In this document: positions 18,340-26,753 of the stretch, piece by piece
Position numbering within the stretch: the stretch's first letter is position 1
Layout: each line of letters opens with the position of its first letter
Program-made: the position numbers and the translations under genes
Assembly (NCBI GenBank): GCA_050699875.1
Contig: JBOHFX010000102.1
Span: 1-64,000 of the forward strand
Source of the DNA: GCA-003244245 sp050699875
GTDB lineage: Bacteria > Actinomycetota > Actinomycetes > Mycobacteriales > Pseudonocardiaceae
DNA length: 64,000 nt
Direction: 5' to 3'
The notes under the pieces: generated by a model
Seen by the model: only the letters and a program-made list of their open reading frames with translations
Told to the model about the DNA's origin: nothing
The model's database searches: none

Positions 18340-19089
18340 GTGGTCACCCCAGCTCCCCATCCAGCATCGGACGCAGCGCGCGACTCCGTCGCGGGGCCGG
18401 TCGCCGGTGATCGGATCGGCGAGGTCGGCGGCATCGCGCGCCTCGATCTGGACCGCAGGCGGCGCACCGCCGTGCCAGAGGTCGTCTTCGCCGACGGCAA
18501 GACCGAGGAGCAGACCCTGTGCCTGCTGGCCGCGCAGCGGCTAAGCGAGCCAGAACTTCCCGCGCTGGCCACCCGCTGCTCCGACGGCGTGCTGCACCGC
18601 GCAGCGAGCGCCTTCCCCACCGAGCCGGTGTTGGCCGACCCGATCGGACGGACCCTGATCGTCGGTGCATTGCCACCGGCCCGCGGGTTCGTCGCGGTGC
18701 TCACCGGAGGCACTTCGGACCTGCCTGTGGCGCGCGAGGCGATCGCCACTTTGCAGGCACTGGGCGCCGGGCACCGGTTAATTGCCGATATCGGGGTCGC
18801 GGGGCTGCACCGGTTGCTTGCGCATGTCGATGATCTATTCGAAGCCGACTGTGTGATCGCCATCGCCGGAATGGAAGGCACCCTGCCCGGGGTGGTGACC
18901 GGCCTGATCAGAGCTCCTGTGGTGGGTGTGCCTACCAGTGTGGGCTACGGGGTGAGTGCCGGCGGCCAGGTTGCCATGGCGACGATGCTCGCGTCCTGCG
19001 CGCCGGGCCTGACGGTGGTCAACATCGATAACGGGTTCGGCGCGGCGGCGCACGCCATCAAGATCGTCACGAGGGTGCACGGTGGCTGA
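18340..19089 (+). CDS. larB: LarB: nicotinic acid adenine dinucleotide carboxylase/hydrolase
   Basis: Carboxylates NaAD at C5 of the pyridinium ring and hydrolyses the phosphoanhydride, the first step of nickel-pincer nucleotide synthesis. The protein has 249 residues with a PurE-like C-terminal half: VAVLTGGTSDLPVA, then GMEGTLPGVVTGL and PTSVGYG, all close to the LarB consensus. The start is GTG at 18340. The open frame extends far upstream to 17503, but that part is antisense to larE and is discarded. It overlaps larC by 8 bases, which implies translational coupling. Confidence 0.92.
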   Translation: MVTPAPHPASDAARDSVAGPVAGDRIGEVGGIARLDLDRRRRTAVPEVVFADGKTEEQTLCLLAAQRLSEPELPALATRCSDGVLHRAASAFPTEPVLADPIGRTLIVGALPPARGFVAVLTGGTSDLPVAREAIATLQALGAGHRLIADIGVAGLHRLLAHVDDLFEADCVIAIAGMEGTLPGVVTGLIRAPVVGVPTSVGYGVSAGGQVAMATMLASCAPGLTVVNIDNGFGAAAHAIKIVTRVHGG

Positions 19090-20332
19090 GCCGAGGGCGG
19101 GGCATCTGGACTGCACCGCGGGTGTCGCCGGGGACATGCTTCTCGGTGCGTTCCTCGACGCCGGCGCCGATCTTGCCGCGGTGCGTGCCGCCGTGCATGC
19201 GTTGGGAGTGCCCGGCCTGGACGTCGACGTCGAGCAGACCCGGCGCGCCGGGCTCCGGTGCGCCCGGGCGGTGGTCATCACCCCAGGTTCCGGCCACCCC
19301 ACCCGGGGGTTGGCCGAGGTGCTGGCTGCCATCAGGGGTGCCCGGCTGGGCACCGCGGCCGCGCGGGTAGCTGTCGACACCTTCCGGCTGCTCGCCGACG
19401 CGGAGGCCGCGGTGCACGGCATTCCCGCCGAGCGGGTGCATTTCCATGAGGTGGGGGCTGCCGATGCGCTGGCCGACGTGGTCGGCACGGCAGTCGCGGC
19501 CGAGCAGCTCGGTTTGCTCGCCGACGACGCGCTGGTGACCTGTTCGGCGTTGGCGGCGGGCAGCGGGACCGCGCGCAGCGGGCACGGCACCATCCCGGTG
19601 CCGGCACCGGCGGTCCTGCACATCGTGTCCGACCGGCGTTTGTCGCTGACCGCGGGGAATCTCGCTGGGGAGCGCTCCACGCCCACCGGCGCCGCCCTTG
19701 TCGCGGTGTTGGCCACGCCCGGCCCCCTGCCATCAATGACAGTCGACGCGGTGGGCAGCGGCGCAGGACACCATGACACTGTCGAGCGACCTAACATCAC
19801 CCGGCTGGTGATCGGCAACCGGACCGAGCCGGGACCGGTGCCGGGCCCCGCGGAGCCGGTCACCGTGGTGGAGACCACCGTCGATGATCTGGACCCCGAG
19901 CTGTGGCCGGGGGTACTGGGCGCCGTCCGGTCGGCCGGAGCGTGGGACTGCTGGACCACCGCCACCATCGGTCGGCACGGCAGGCCAGGGCAGGTGCTCA
20001 CTGCGCTGTGCGCCGAAGCGGTTCGTCCAGCGGTGGTGGACGCGTTGTTCCGGCACAGCACCACGCTGGGCGTGCGGTGGGCACCATGGCAACGCACGAC
20101 GTTGGCGCGGATGACCGTGCCCGTGCCGGTGGGACCGCCCGGGGCTGAGCAGAACGTCGCTGTCAAAGTCGCCGCCAGACCGGGAGGGCTACAGACTGCC
20201 AAACCTGAGCTCGCCGACGCCGAGCGGGCCGCCAAGGTACTCGGCTGGCCGGTGCACCGAGTGTGCGACGCTGCCCGGTCCGCCTACCACCGTGACCATC
20301 CAGCGGGGGCGGTCGCGCCCCGCGACAACTAG
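19082..20332 (+). CDS. larC: LarC: nickel insertion enzyme (CTP-dependent cyclometallase)
   Basis: Inserts Ni into the dithiocarboxylated nucleotide using CTP, completing the nickel-pincer cofactor. The N-terminus GHLDCTAGVAGDMLLGAFLD and the HFHEVGAADALADVVG segment are diagnostic. The C-terminal domain (from about residue 255, TTVDDLDPE) is present in the same frame. In Lactiplantibacillus the two halves are joined by a programmed frameshift; here the 416-residue protein is one continuous reading frame. Start is GTG at 19082 inside larB. Confidence 0.93.
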   Translation: MAEPRAGHLDCTAGVAGDMLLGAFLDAGADLAAVRAAVHALGVPGLDVDVEQTRRAGLRCARAVVITPGSGHPTRGLAEVLAAIRGARLGTAAARVAVDTFRLLADAEAAVHGIPAERVHFHEVGAADALADVVGTAVAAEQLGLLADDALVTCSALAAGSGTARSGHGTIPVPAPAVLHIVSDRRLSLTAGNLAGERSTPTGAALVAVLATPGPLPSMTVDAVGSGAGHHDTVERPNITRLVIGNRTEPGPVPGPAEPVTVVETTVDDLDPELWPGVLGAVRSAGAWDCWTTATIGRHGRPGQVLTALCAEAVRPAVVDALFRHSTTLGVRWAPWQRTTLARMTVPVPVGPPGAEQNVAVKVAARPGGLQTAKPELADAERAAKVLGWPVHRVCDAARSAYHRDHPAGAVAPRDN

Positions 20333-20365
20333 CCTGATGTGGCATGGGGCCGCGGGGAGGGGCAT

Positions 20366-22702
20366 ATGAACAGCGCGAGTACCGATGAGCTCGCCGGAGC
20401 GCATGTGCTGCTCACCGGCGCCACGGGGTTCCTCGGTCAGGCGACCTTGGAGCGGCTGCTGTCCAGCTACCCGGACACCCGTGTCTCGGTGCTGATCCGG
20501 CCTCGCGGCGAACGCTGTGCGGCGGACCGGCTCAGCGCGTTGCTGCGAAAAAGCGTGTTCCGCGCCTCGGCGACGCGTCTCGGCGCAGACGAACTGGCAC
20601 GGGTGGTGCACCGGCGGGTTACGGTAATCGAGGGCGATCTCGGCTCGGTCACCTTGCCTGCCGACCTCGACGCCGTGATCCACGGCGCGTCTACGGTGTC
20701 CTTCGACCCCCCGGTCGACGAGGCCTTCGGCACCAACGTCGCCGGGGTGGCGAACCTCTACGAAACCCTCGCCGCCACCGGTGGCGAGCCACACGTGGTG
20801 CACGTCTCCACCGCCTACGTCGCGGGCACCCGTAAGGGCGTCGTCCCGGAGGCGGCACTGGACCACGAGGTGGACTGGCGCCTCGAGTTGAACATGGCGC
20901 TGGCGGCCCGGACTGATGTGGAACGGGACTCCCGGCGGCCGGAAGTGCTGCGCCGCGCGCTGGCGCAAGCAGGCGACCAGCACGCCAAAGCCGGCCCGCA
21001 GTCCACCGCCGCCGACGCCGAACGGCTGCGCGCCGAGTGGGTCACCCGCCGGCTGGTGGACTACGGCCGCACCCGAGCCCGGAGCCTGGGCTGGCCGGAC
21101 GTCTACACCTTGACCAAGGCCCTGGGTGAGCGGGTGGCCGAACAGCAGTGGGCGCACGCGGGCCGGCCGTTGTCAGTGGTCCGTCCCGCCATCGTGGAAA
21201 GCGCGCTGCGGCACCCGTACCCGGGCTGGATCGACGGCTTCAAGATGGCCGACCCGCTGATCATCGCCTACGGCAGGGGGGTACTGCGCGAATTCCCCGG
21301 GCTGCCCGACTCTGTCATGGACGTGATCCCGGTCGACCTGGTGGTCAATGCCATCCTCGCGGCCGCCGCTCGCCCCCCCACCACCGGACCGGCCTACCTA
21401 CACGTCAGTTCCGGTGCCAGTAACCCCCTGACCTTCCACAACATGTACGTGCTGTGCCGAGAGTACTTCGACAACCACCCGATGCCCGATGGTGATCGCG
21501 GCCACGTAAAGCCACCGGCCTGGCAGTTCCCGGGCGGCCAGCAGGTGGAGCTGACGCTGCGCGCCGGGGAACGGGCGGCCGCGCTGGCGGAACGGGTGCT
21601 GTTGGCACTGCCACCGTCGAAGCGATCGCAGGGTTGGCTGACCAGCCTGGGCCGCCAGCAGCAGGACCTGGTGCAGCTGCGGGAATACGCCGACCTCTAC
21701 GGCGTCTACGCTCGGGCCGAGGTGATCTACGACGACCGCCGGCTGCGGGAGCTGCACGCCATGTTGCCCGCACAGCGGGCCACCGAGCACGGCTTCGACC
21801 CGACCGTCATCGACTGGCGCGGCTACCTGCAGGACGTACATTGCCCCGCCATTACGGCCACGGTCCGCCGCGCCGGGCAACGGCGGGGGCGGTCCACAAC
21901 CGGTCATGGCGGATCGGCGTCCCGGCCGACATCGGTATCGCTGCCCGAGCGCACGGACGTTGCTGCGGTGTTCGACCTGGAGGGCACCATCGTGAACTCC
22001 AACGTTGTCGAGTCCTACCTGTGGGCGCGGTTGGCCACGATGCCCCGTTCCGGCTGGCTGCGCGAGCTGGCCGACCTCGCCCGCAGCGCCCCTCGCTACC
22101 TGTATGCAGAGCGCCGCGACCGGGGTGAGCTGCTGCGCGCCTTCCTGCGCCGCTACGCCGGCGTGCGGGCCGACGAACTGAAGGCGCTGGTCACCGAGGT
22201 GCTCGGCGATGCGCTGCTGCACCGGGTGATGCCCGAGGCCACCCGGCAGATCCGCCGGCACCGCGCGGCCGGGCATCGAACGGTACTGATTACCGGTGCG
22301 GTAGACCTGCACGTGGAGCCGTTGTCCGTGCTGTTCGATGAGGTGGTGGCCAGCCGGATGCACGCCAAAGACGGCGTGTTCACCGGATTCCTGCAGACCC
22401 CGCCGCTGGTGGACGAGGCACGCGCGGCGTGGCTGCGGCAGTACGCTCAGCGCCACGGCCTGCACCTGGATCGTTCCTACGCCTACGCCGACAGCTACTC
22501 CGACCGCCCGTTGCTGGAAGCCGTCGGGCACCCACACGTAGTCAATCCGGATTCCCAGCTGTTCCGGCACGCCCGGCGGCGTCGTTGGGTGGTACATCGT
22601 TGGGGTGAACACACTGGCGGGTTGCTAGACGTGCTGCTCGACGTCACGCGGGCTGATGTCAGGGTCGATGCCGGCATCGGTAGCCGGGAAGTGCAGCGGT
22701 GA
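20366..22702 (+). CDS. Fatty-acyl reductase / HAD-IB phosphatase fusion
   Basis: A 778-residue two-domain protein. Residues 10 to about 390 are a fatty-acyl-CoA/thioester reductase of the NAD-binding-4 type: nucleotide motif TGATGFLG (17-24), the STAYVAG serine loop (148-154) and the catalytic Y247-x3-K251. Such domains reduce acyl thioesters to aldehydes or alcohols with NAD(P)H. Residues 530-778 form a HAD-IB phosphatase related to SerB and CicA. Its nucleophile motif reads DLEGT (Asp537), with Glu539 where Asp is usual; motif II VLITGA and motif IV ADSYSD are present. The start ATG at 20366 has GGGGAGGGG upstream and lies 33 bases after larC; the stop overlaps the next start by 4 bases. 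The substrate is not known. Confidence 0.85.
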   Translation: MNSASTDELAGAHVLLTGATGFLGQATLERLLSSYPDTRVSVLIRPRGERCAADRLSALLRKSVFRASATRLGADELARVVHRRVTVIEGDLGSVTLPADLDAVIHGASTVSFDPPVDEAFGTNVAGVANLYETLAATGGEPHVVHVSTAYVAGTRKGVVPEAALDHEVDWRLELNMALAARTDVERDSRRPEVLRRALAQAGDQHAKAGPQSTAADAERLRAEWVTRRLVDYGRTRARSLGWPDVYTLTKALGERVAEQQWAHAGRPLSVVRPAIVESALRHPYPGWIDGFKMADPLIIAYGRGVLREFPGLPDSVMDVIPVDLVVNAILAAAARPPTTGPAYLHVSSGASNPLTFHNMYVLCREYFDNHPMPDGDRGHVKPPAWQFPGGQQVELTLRAGERAAALAERVLLALPPSKRSQGWLTSLGRQQQDLVQLREYADLYGVYARAEVIYDDRRLRELHAMLPAQRATEHGFDPTVIDWRGYLQDVHCPAITATVRRAGQRRGRSTTGHGGSASRPTSVSLPERTDVAAVFDLEGTIVNSNVVESYLWARLATMPRSGWLRELADLARSAPRYLYAERRDRGELLRAFLRRYAGVRADELKALVTEVLGDALLHRVMPEATRQIRRHRAAGHRTVLITGAVDLHVEPLSVLFDEVVASRMHAKDGVFTGFLQTPPLVDEARAAWLRQYAQRHGLHLDRSYAYADSYSDRPLLEAVGHPHVVNPDSQLFRHARRRRWVVHRWGEHTGGLLDVLLDVTRADVRVDAGIGSREVQR

Positions 22703-23910
22703 GCTTGGCGCTGCAGTACCACCGCTCGGCCGGGCGTTACTTCGCCGCCCGAGCGGTCAGCGGCGCCCGCGCAGGAGGGCGGCTGGCAGGCGCGCTGGCC
22801 AGCAACGTAGCGCCGCTGCGACTGGTGGAGCAGCTAGACCCGGTCCCGATCAACGACTCGTGGAGCCGGGTCGAGCCGGTGCTGTCGGGGATCTGTGGTT
22901 CAGATCTCGGCCTGCTCACCGGCCGCTCCTCGCCCTACCTGGGACCGTTGACCTCGATGCCCTTCGTCCCAGGCCATGAGGTTGTCGGGCGCACCATCGA
23001 CGAGCTGCCCGACCTGCCCCGTGGCAGCCGGGTGGTGATCGATCCGGTGCTGCGATGTGCGACGCGCGGCGTGCCAGCCTGCCCACCCTGCATTGCAGGG
23101 CAAACCAGCCGGTGCGACCACGTCATCACCGGACGACTGTCCGCTGGGCTACAGAGCGGGTTCTGCGCCGACACCGGAGGCGGCTGGAGCCGCCGGATGG
23201 TGGCCCACGCCAGCCAGCTGCACCCGGTGCCGGACTCACTGCCCGACGAGATCGCTGTCCTGGTGGAGCCGTTGGCCTGCGCGGTGCATGCGGTGCGCCG
23301 CATACCGATCAGTCCCGGCGCGTCGGCACTCGTAGTCGGTGCTGGCACGGTGGGCCTGCTCACGCTGCTTGCGTTGCGCAAGCTCACCGCGGCCGGCGAG
23401 GTGCACGTCATCGCCAAACACGCGCACCAGGCCGATCGGGCTCGGGAACTGGGTGCCACTCAGGTCATCGGCACCGACAGCACCCTCCGAACCTTGCGTC
23501 GCAGCACCGGGGCCCTGCTGGTCGAGCCCGAGCTCGGGGAAGGCTACCTGCTCGGCGGGATGGACCTGGCATTCGAGTGCACCGGGGGTGCGGCCGGCCT
23601 GAACACCGCGCTGCGGTCATTGCGGGCCGGAGGCACGGTGGTCGCGTCGGGGATGCCCTCGGGTGGAGTCGACCTCACCCCGCTGTGGTACCGCGAACTA
23701 CACCTGGTCGGGGCTTACGCCTCCGCCGTGAGTGAGGAGCCCAGCCGCGGTGATTTCCCGCAGGCCATCGCGCTGGCGGGGTCAGCACCGCTGGACGGCT
23801 ACGTTGACACACGATACCCGCTGGAACAGTGGCGTGACGCGCTCGATCACGCTGCCGCGGCCGGCCGGCTGGGCGCGATCAAGGTCGTTTTCGCGCCCGG
23901 CCGGAGTTGA
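22699..23910 (+). CDS. Zinc-dependent medium-chain dehydrogenase
   Basis: Zinc alcohol dehydrogenase of the MDR superfamily, 403 residues. The catalytic zinc region GICGSD and PGHEVVG, a structural-zinc-like cysteine cluster (C-x8-C-x2-C-x7-C within about residues 117-137), the conserved EPLACAVHAV helix and the nucleotide-binding VVGAGTVGLL motif are all visible. It should oxidise or reduce an alcohol/aldehyde or polyol with NAD(P). The N-terminal 45 residues are longer than usual. GTGA overlap with the preceding stop and TTGA at its own end place it firmly in the lar-linked operon. Confidence 0.88.
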   Translation: MSLALQYHRSAGRYFAARAVSGARAGGRLAGALASNVAPLRLVEQLDPVPINDSWSRVEPVLSGICGSDLGLLTGRSSPYLGPLTSMPFVPGHEVVGRTIDELPDLPRGSRVVIDPVLRCATRGVPACPPCIAGQTSRCDHVITGRLSAGLQSGFCADTGGGWSRRMVAHASQLHPVPDSLPDEIAVLVEPLACAVHAVRRIPISPGASALVVGAGTVGLLTLLALRKLTAAGEVHVIAKHAHQADRARELGATQVIGTDSTLRTLRRSTGALLVEPELGEGYLLGGMDLAFECTGGAAGLNTALRSLRAGGTVVASGMPSGGVDLTPLWYRELHLVGAYASAVSEEPSRGDFPQAIALAGSAPLDGYVDTRYPLEQWRDALDHAAAAGRLGAIKVVFAPGRS

Positions 23911-23942
23911 GCGCAGCGGCGCGGACAGGAGCAGGTGAGAAG

Positions 23943-25517
23943 GTGGGCAGACCAGGTTTCGTGCTCGACGTCGACGAACGGACTCCCCCGCTGCTGATGC
24001 ACGAGGGCGAGGGGTTCCGGCTGGAGCGCCTACCACTGGGTAGCCGGGTGATCTACCCGCCGGAGTCGCTGCCGGGCATCGTCGACCTCGAGGGGGCGAT
24101 CCGGCACGCCCTGCTGCATCCACACGGCAGCGACCCACTTCCGCAGCTGCTGCGTCGCGGGATGCGGCTGACCATCGTGTTCGACGACCTGTCGCTACCA
24201 CTGCCGCCCATGCGCACCCCGGACGTCCGGCAGCGGGTGATCGAGCAGGTTCTGGAGTTTGCCGCGGCCGCCGGGGTTGACGACGTCGAACTCATTGCCG
24301 CCAACTCGCTGCACCGCCGGATGACCCCGGCAGAGCTCAAGCGCACCGTCGGCGAGCGGGTGTTCCGCGCCTTTCACCCCGACCACCTGCGCAACCACGA
24401 TGCCGAGGATCCCGACGATCTCGCCCATCTGGGCACCACGCCGCACGGCGAGGATGTGGAGATCAACCGCCGCGCCGCCGAGAGTGACCTGATCGTCTAC
24501 GTCAACATCACGCTCACCGCGATGAACGGCGGGTCGAAGTCGGTGGCGGTCGGGTTGGCCAGTTACGCCAGCCTGCGCCATCACCACAACGTGCACACAT
24601 TGCGGCACTCGCGGTCGTTCAACGATCCGCCCAACTCGGCGATGCACCACTCCTACGACCGGATGGCCGACCTGATCGGCGGGCACGTGCCGGTGTTCAC
24701 CATCGAGACAACGCTGAACAACGAGCCGTTCCCCCGCTCACTACGATTCCTCACCCGCCGGGAGTGGGAGTGGAACCTCACCGATCAGGCCAGTTACCTT
24801 GCGGTCAAACGCGGCAACGAGTTGGCCACCCCGAAGCTGCGGCGGCGGATCTGGCAGACCACCGAGGCCCCCTATGGCGTCACCGGAGTGCACGCCGGCG
24901 CGCCTAGTGAGGTGCATCCGCACACCCTGGCGGCGGTGCGCCGCCAGCAGCTGACCGAGGTGCACGGGCAGGCCGATGTGGCGATTTTCGGGCTGCCCTA
25001 CATTTGCCCCTACAACGTGAACTCAATCATGAATCCGATTCTGGTGATGTCGTTGGGACTCGGTTACTTCTTCAACCTCTACCGGGGCAAGCCGATCGTG
25101 CGCGACGGTGGCGTGGGAATCTTTTACCATCCGATGCCCAATGAATTTCACCCGGTGCACCACCCGAGCTACATCGACTTCTACGAGTTGCTCGCCGAAA
25201 CCACCGACCCGGTGATGCTGGAGACCAAGTACGAAAAGCAATTCGCCACCGATCCCTGGTACGTCCATTTGTACCGGAACAGTTACGCCTATCACGGCGT
25301 GCACCCGTTCTACATGTGGTACTGGGGTGCGCACGCTCTGCAACATCTGGACGATGTGATCTTCATCGGGGGCGATCGGTCGACCACTGCAAGGCTGGGG
25401 TTCCGGGCCGCATCAAGCCTGGACGACGCCCTGGAACTGGCCCGGGACACCGTGGGCCCGAACCCGCAGATCAATTACCTGCACGCGCCGCCGATGGTGC
25501 TGGCGGATGTGCGATGA
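23943..25517 (+). CDS. LarA-superfamily (DUF2088) protein, putative nickel-pincer-dependent racemase/epimerase
   Basis: Resembles the lactate racemase LarA, whose nickel-pincer cofactor performs reversible hydride transfer on 2-hydroxy acids. Visible counterparts are ANSLHRRMT (LarA catalytic-His region), NRRAAESDLIVYVN, and GGSKSVAVGLA, where the lysine would hold the cofactor thioester. The LarA D-x-T-R-P motif is replaced here by FDDLSLPLPP, lacking its arginine, and at about 524 residues the protein is roughly 100 longer than typical LarA, so a different substrate is likely. Start is GTG at 23943 (AGGAG 11 bases upstream) or a TTG at 23907 that overlaps the previous stop. The 3' end overlaps the acyltransferase start as ATGA. 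Its placement with larB, larC and larE strongly supports a cofactor link. Confidence 0.83.
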   Translation: MGRPGFVLDVDERTPPLLMHEGEGFRLERLPLGSRVIYPPESLPGIVDLEGAIRHALLHPHGSDPLPQLLRRGMRLTIVFDDLSLPLPPMRTPDVRQRVIEQVLEFAAAAGVDDVELIAANSLHRRMTPAELKRTVGERVFRAFHPDHLRNHDAEDPDDLAHLGTTPHGEDVEINRRAAESDLIVYVNITLTAMNGGSKSVAVGLASYASLRHHHNVHTLRHSRSFNDPPNSAMHHSYDRMADLIGGHVPVFTIETTLNNEPFPRSLRFLTRREWEWNLTDQASYLAVKRGNELATPKLRRRIWQTTEAPYGVTGVHAGAPSEVHPHTLAAVRRQQLTEVHGQADVAIFGLPYICPYNVNSIMNPILVMSLGLGYFFNLYRGKPIVRDGGVGIFYHPMPNEFHPVHHPSYIDFYELLAETTDPVMLETKYEKQFATDPWYVHLYRNSYAYHGVHPFYMWYWGAHALQHLDDVIFIGGDRSTTARLGFRAASSLDDALELARDTVGPNPQINYLHAPPMVLADVR

Positions 25518-26473
25518 GCCGCCTGCGCGAGGAGTTACGGCTGTTGCGGCACGGCCGGGACTGGCGGGGCCGTGCCCGGTCACCGCACTCGGCGCAGCAC
25601 GGTGCCGAGCCGGACAACGGGGACGACTTCCCCACCGCATGGGCCCGGACCGCCCCCGCCGGCCTGCTGCGCACCGCGTTGCAGCAAGCAGTGCTCAAGC
25701 CGGTCACCTGGAGCCAAACCCGGCCGGTGGTACACGGCCGGGATTACCTGGACGGTGTTCGCGTACCGGCGATCTTTATCGCCAACCACTCCAGCCACCT
25801 GGACACACCATTGATCCTGGGTTCGCTACCGCCGCGGATCACCAAGAAGCTGGCGGTCGGAGCGGCCGCCGACTACTTCTTCGACACCCGGGCCCTCGCC
25901 GCGGTCACCACCCTGCTGTTCAACGCCTTCCCGGTGGAGCGCCGCGGATCGCGGCGGGGCCGCAGCCTGGCCGCTGCGTTGGTCGACGACGGCTGGAGCC
26001 TGCTGCTGTACCCGGAAGGCGGCCGCACGGTGGACGGCTGGCTCACCGCTTTCAAGTTGGGTGCCGCGCAACTGTGTGCGATGAAGGGGGTGCCTGCGGT
26101 CCCGATCGCACTGCGCGGCACGTTCGCTGCGATGCCCCGCGGCCAGCGCTGGCCGCAGGTGGGCAGGCCCCGGGTCACCGTCCGGATCGGGCGCCCGCTG
26201 CATATCGAGGCCGACGAGACGGTGCCGGAGTTCCGCACCAGGCTGGTGCGGGCCGTGGCCACCCTGTGGGCCGAGGACGATGTCGGTTGGTACCGGGCCC
26301 TGCGGGCGGCAGCCGACGACTCACTGGCGCTACCGACCGCTTCGCGCAGCGTGCTACCCACCACCTCGCCAGGTGAGCCCGCTGACGCCCACGACATGGC
26401 GCCGTGGCGCCGGATCTGGGAAGCCACCAGGCCTCCCCCCGATGACGGTCCCCGCCCTGTCTGGACCGGCTGA
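25514..26473 (+). CDS. 1-acylglycerol-3-phosphate acyltransferase family protein (PlsC-like)
   Basis: Membrane-associated acyltransferase of 319 residues. The catalytic HX4D box is NHSSHLD (His92-Asp97), and block III is LYPEGGR with the conserved Glu and Gly. It should transfer an acyl chain to a glycerol-phosphate or other hydroxyl acceptor. The N-terminal 70 residues and a Pro-rich tail are variable. The ATG is coupled (ATGA) to the LarA-like gene, making it the last gene of the lar-linked operon. A strong hairpin follows immediately. Confidence 0.88.
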   Translation: MSRLREELRLLRHGRDWRGRARSPHSAQHGAEPDNGDDFPTAWARTAPAGLLRTALQQAVLKPVTWSQTRPVVHGRDYLDGVRVPAIFIANHSSHLDTPLILGSLPPRITKKLAVGAAADYFFDTRALAAVTTLLFNAFPVERRGSRRGRSLAAALVDDGWSLLLYPEGGRTVDGWLTAFKLGAAQLCAMKGVPAVPIALRGTFAAMPRGQRWPQVGRPRVTVRIGRPLHIEADETVPEFRTRLVRAVATLWAEDDVGWYRALRAAADDSLALPTASRSVLPTTSPGEPADAHDMAPWRRIWEATRPPPDDGPRPVWTG

Positions 26474-26495
26474 GGGCGGCGGCGTTAGCCGCCCT
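26473..26495. terminator. Bidirectional terminator hairpin
   Basis: AGGGCGGC and GCCGCCCT form an 8-bp GC-rich stem with a 7-base loop between the convergent acyltransferase and DUF3039 genes. The stop codon of the DUF3039 gene lies in the loop. Symmetry lets it serve both strands. Confidence 0.6.
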
Positions 26496-26733
26496 TGGGC
26501 AGCGACTCGTAGATCTCCTTGCATTCTGGGCATACCGGAGAACCCGGTTTGGGCGAGCGGGTTACCGGAAACACCTCGCCACACAACGCCACGACCCGCG
26601 TGCCCATCACCGCGCTCTCGGCGATCTTGTTCTTGCGCACGTAATGGAACATCTTGGGCGTGTCGTCGCCGGTGGTGTCAGTTCCCTCGGGACGAGTGTC
26701 GACATCGGGCAACGTTTGGGTCGGCGTGCTCAC
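26485..26733 (-). CDS. DUF3039 protein
   Basis: An 82-residue actinobacterial protein. The near-invariant block FHYVRKNKIAESAV followed by ALCGEVFPV and the CPECK motif identify DUF3039. Two or three cysteines suggest metal binding, and no function is established. The N-terminus beginning STPTQTLP fits a GTG start at 26733; a TTG at 26757 would add eight residues. Confidence 0.85.
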   Translation of the reverse strand: MSTPTQTLPDVDTRPEGTDTTGDDTPKMFHYVRKNKIAESAVMGTRVVALCGEVFPVTRSPKPGSPVCPECKEIYESLPKGG

Positions 26734-26753
26734 CACTCCATGATGCCGCAGGG

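Noticed and set aside
18835..20235. 466-codon open frame on the minus strand
   Set aside because: Composition is Ser/Ala/Arg/Thr-rich and it mirrors larC, which is strongly supported on the other strand.
21398..22612. 404-codon open frame antisense to the reductase/HAD gene
   Set aside because: No family resemblance; the sense strand shows intact motifs throughout.
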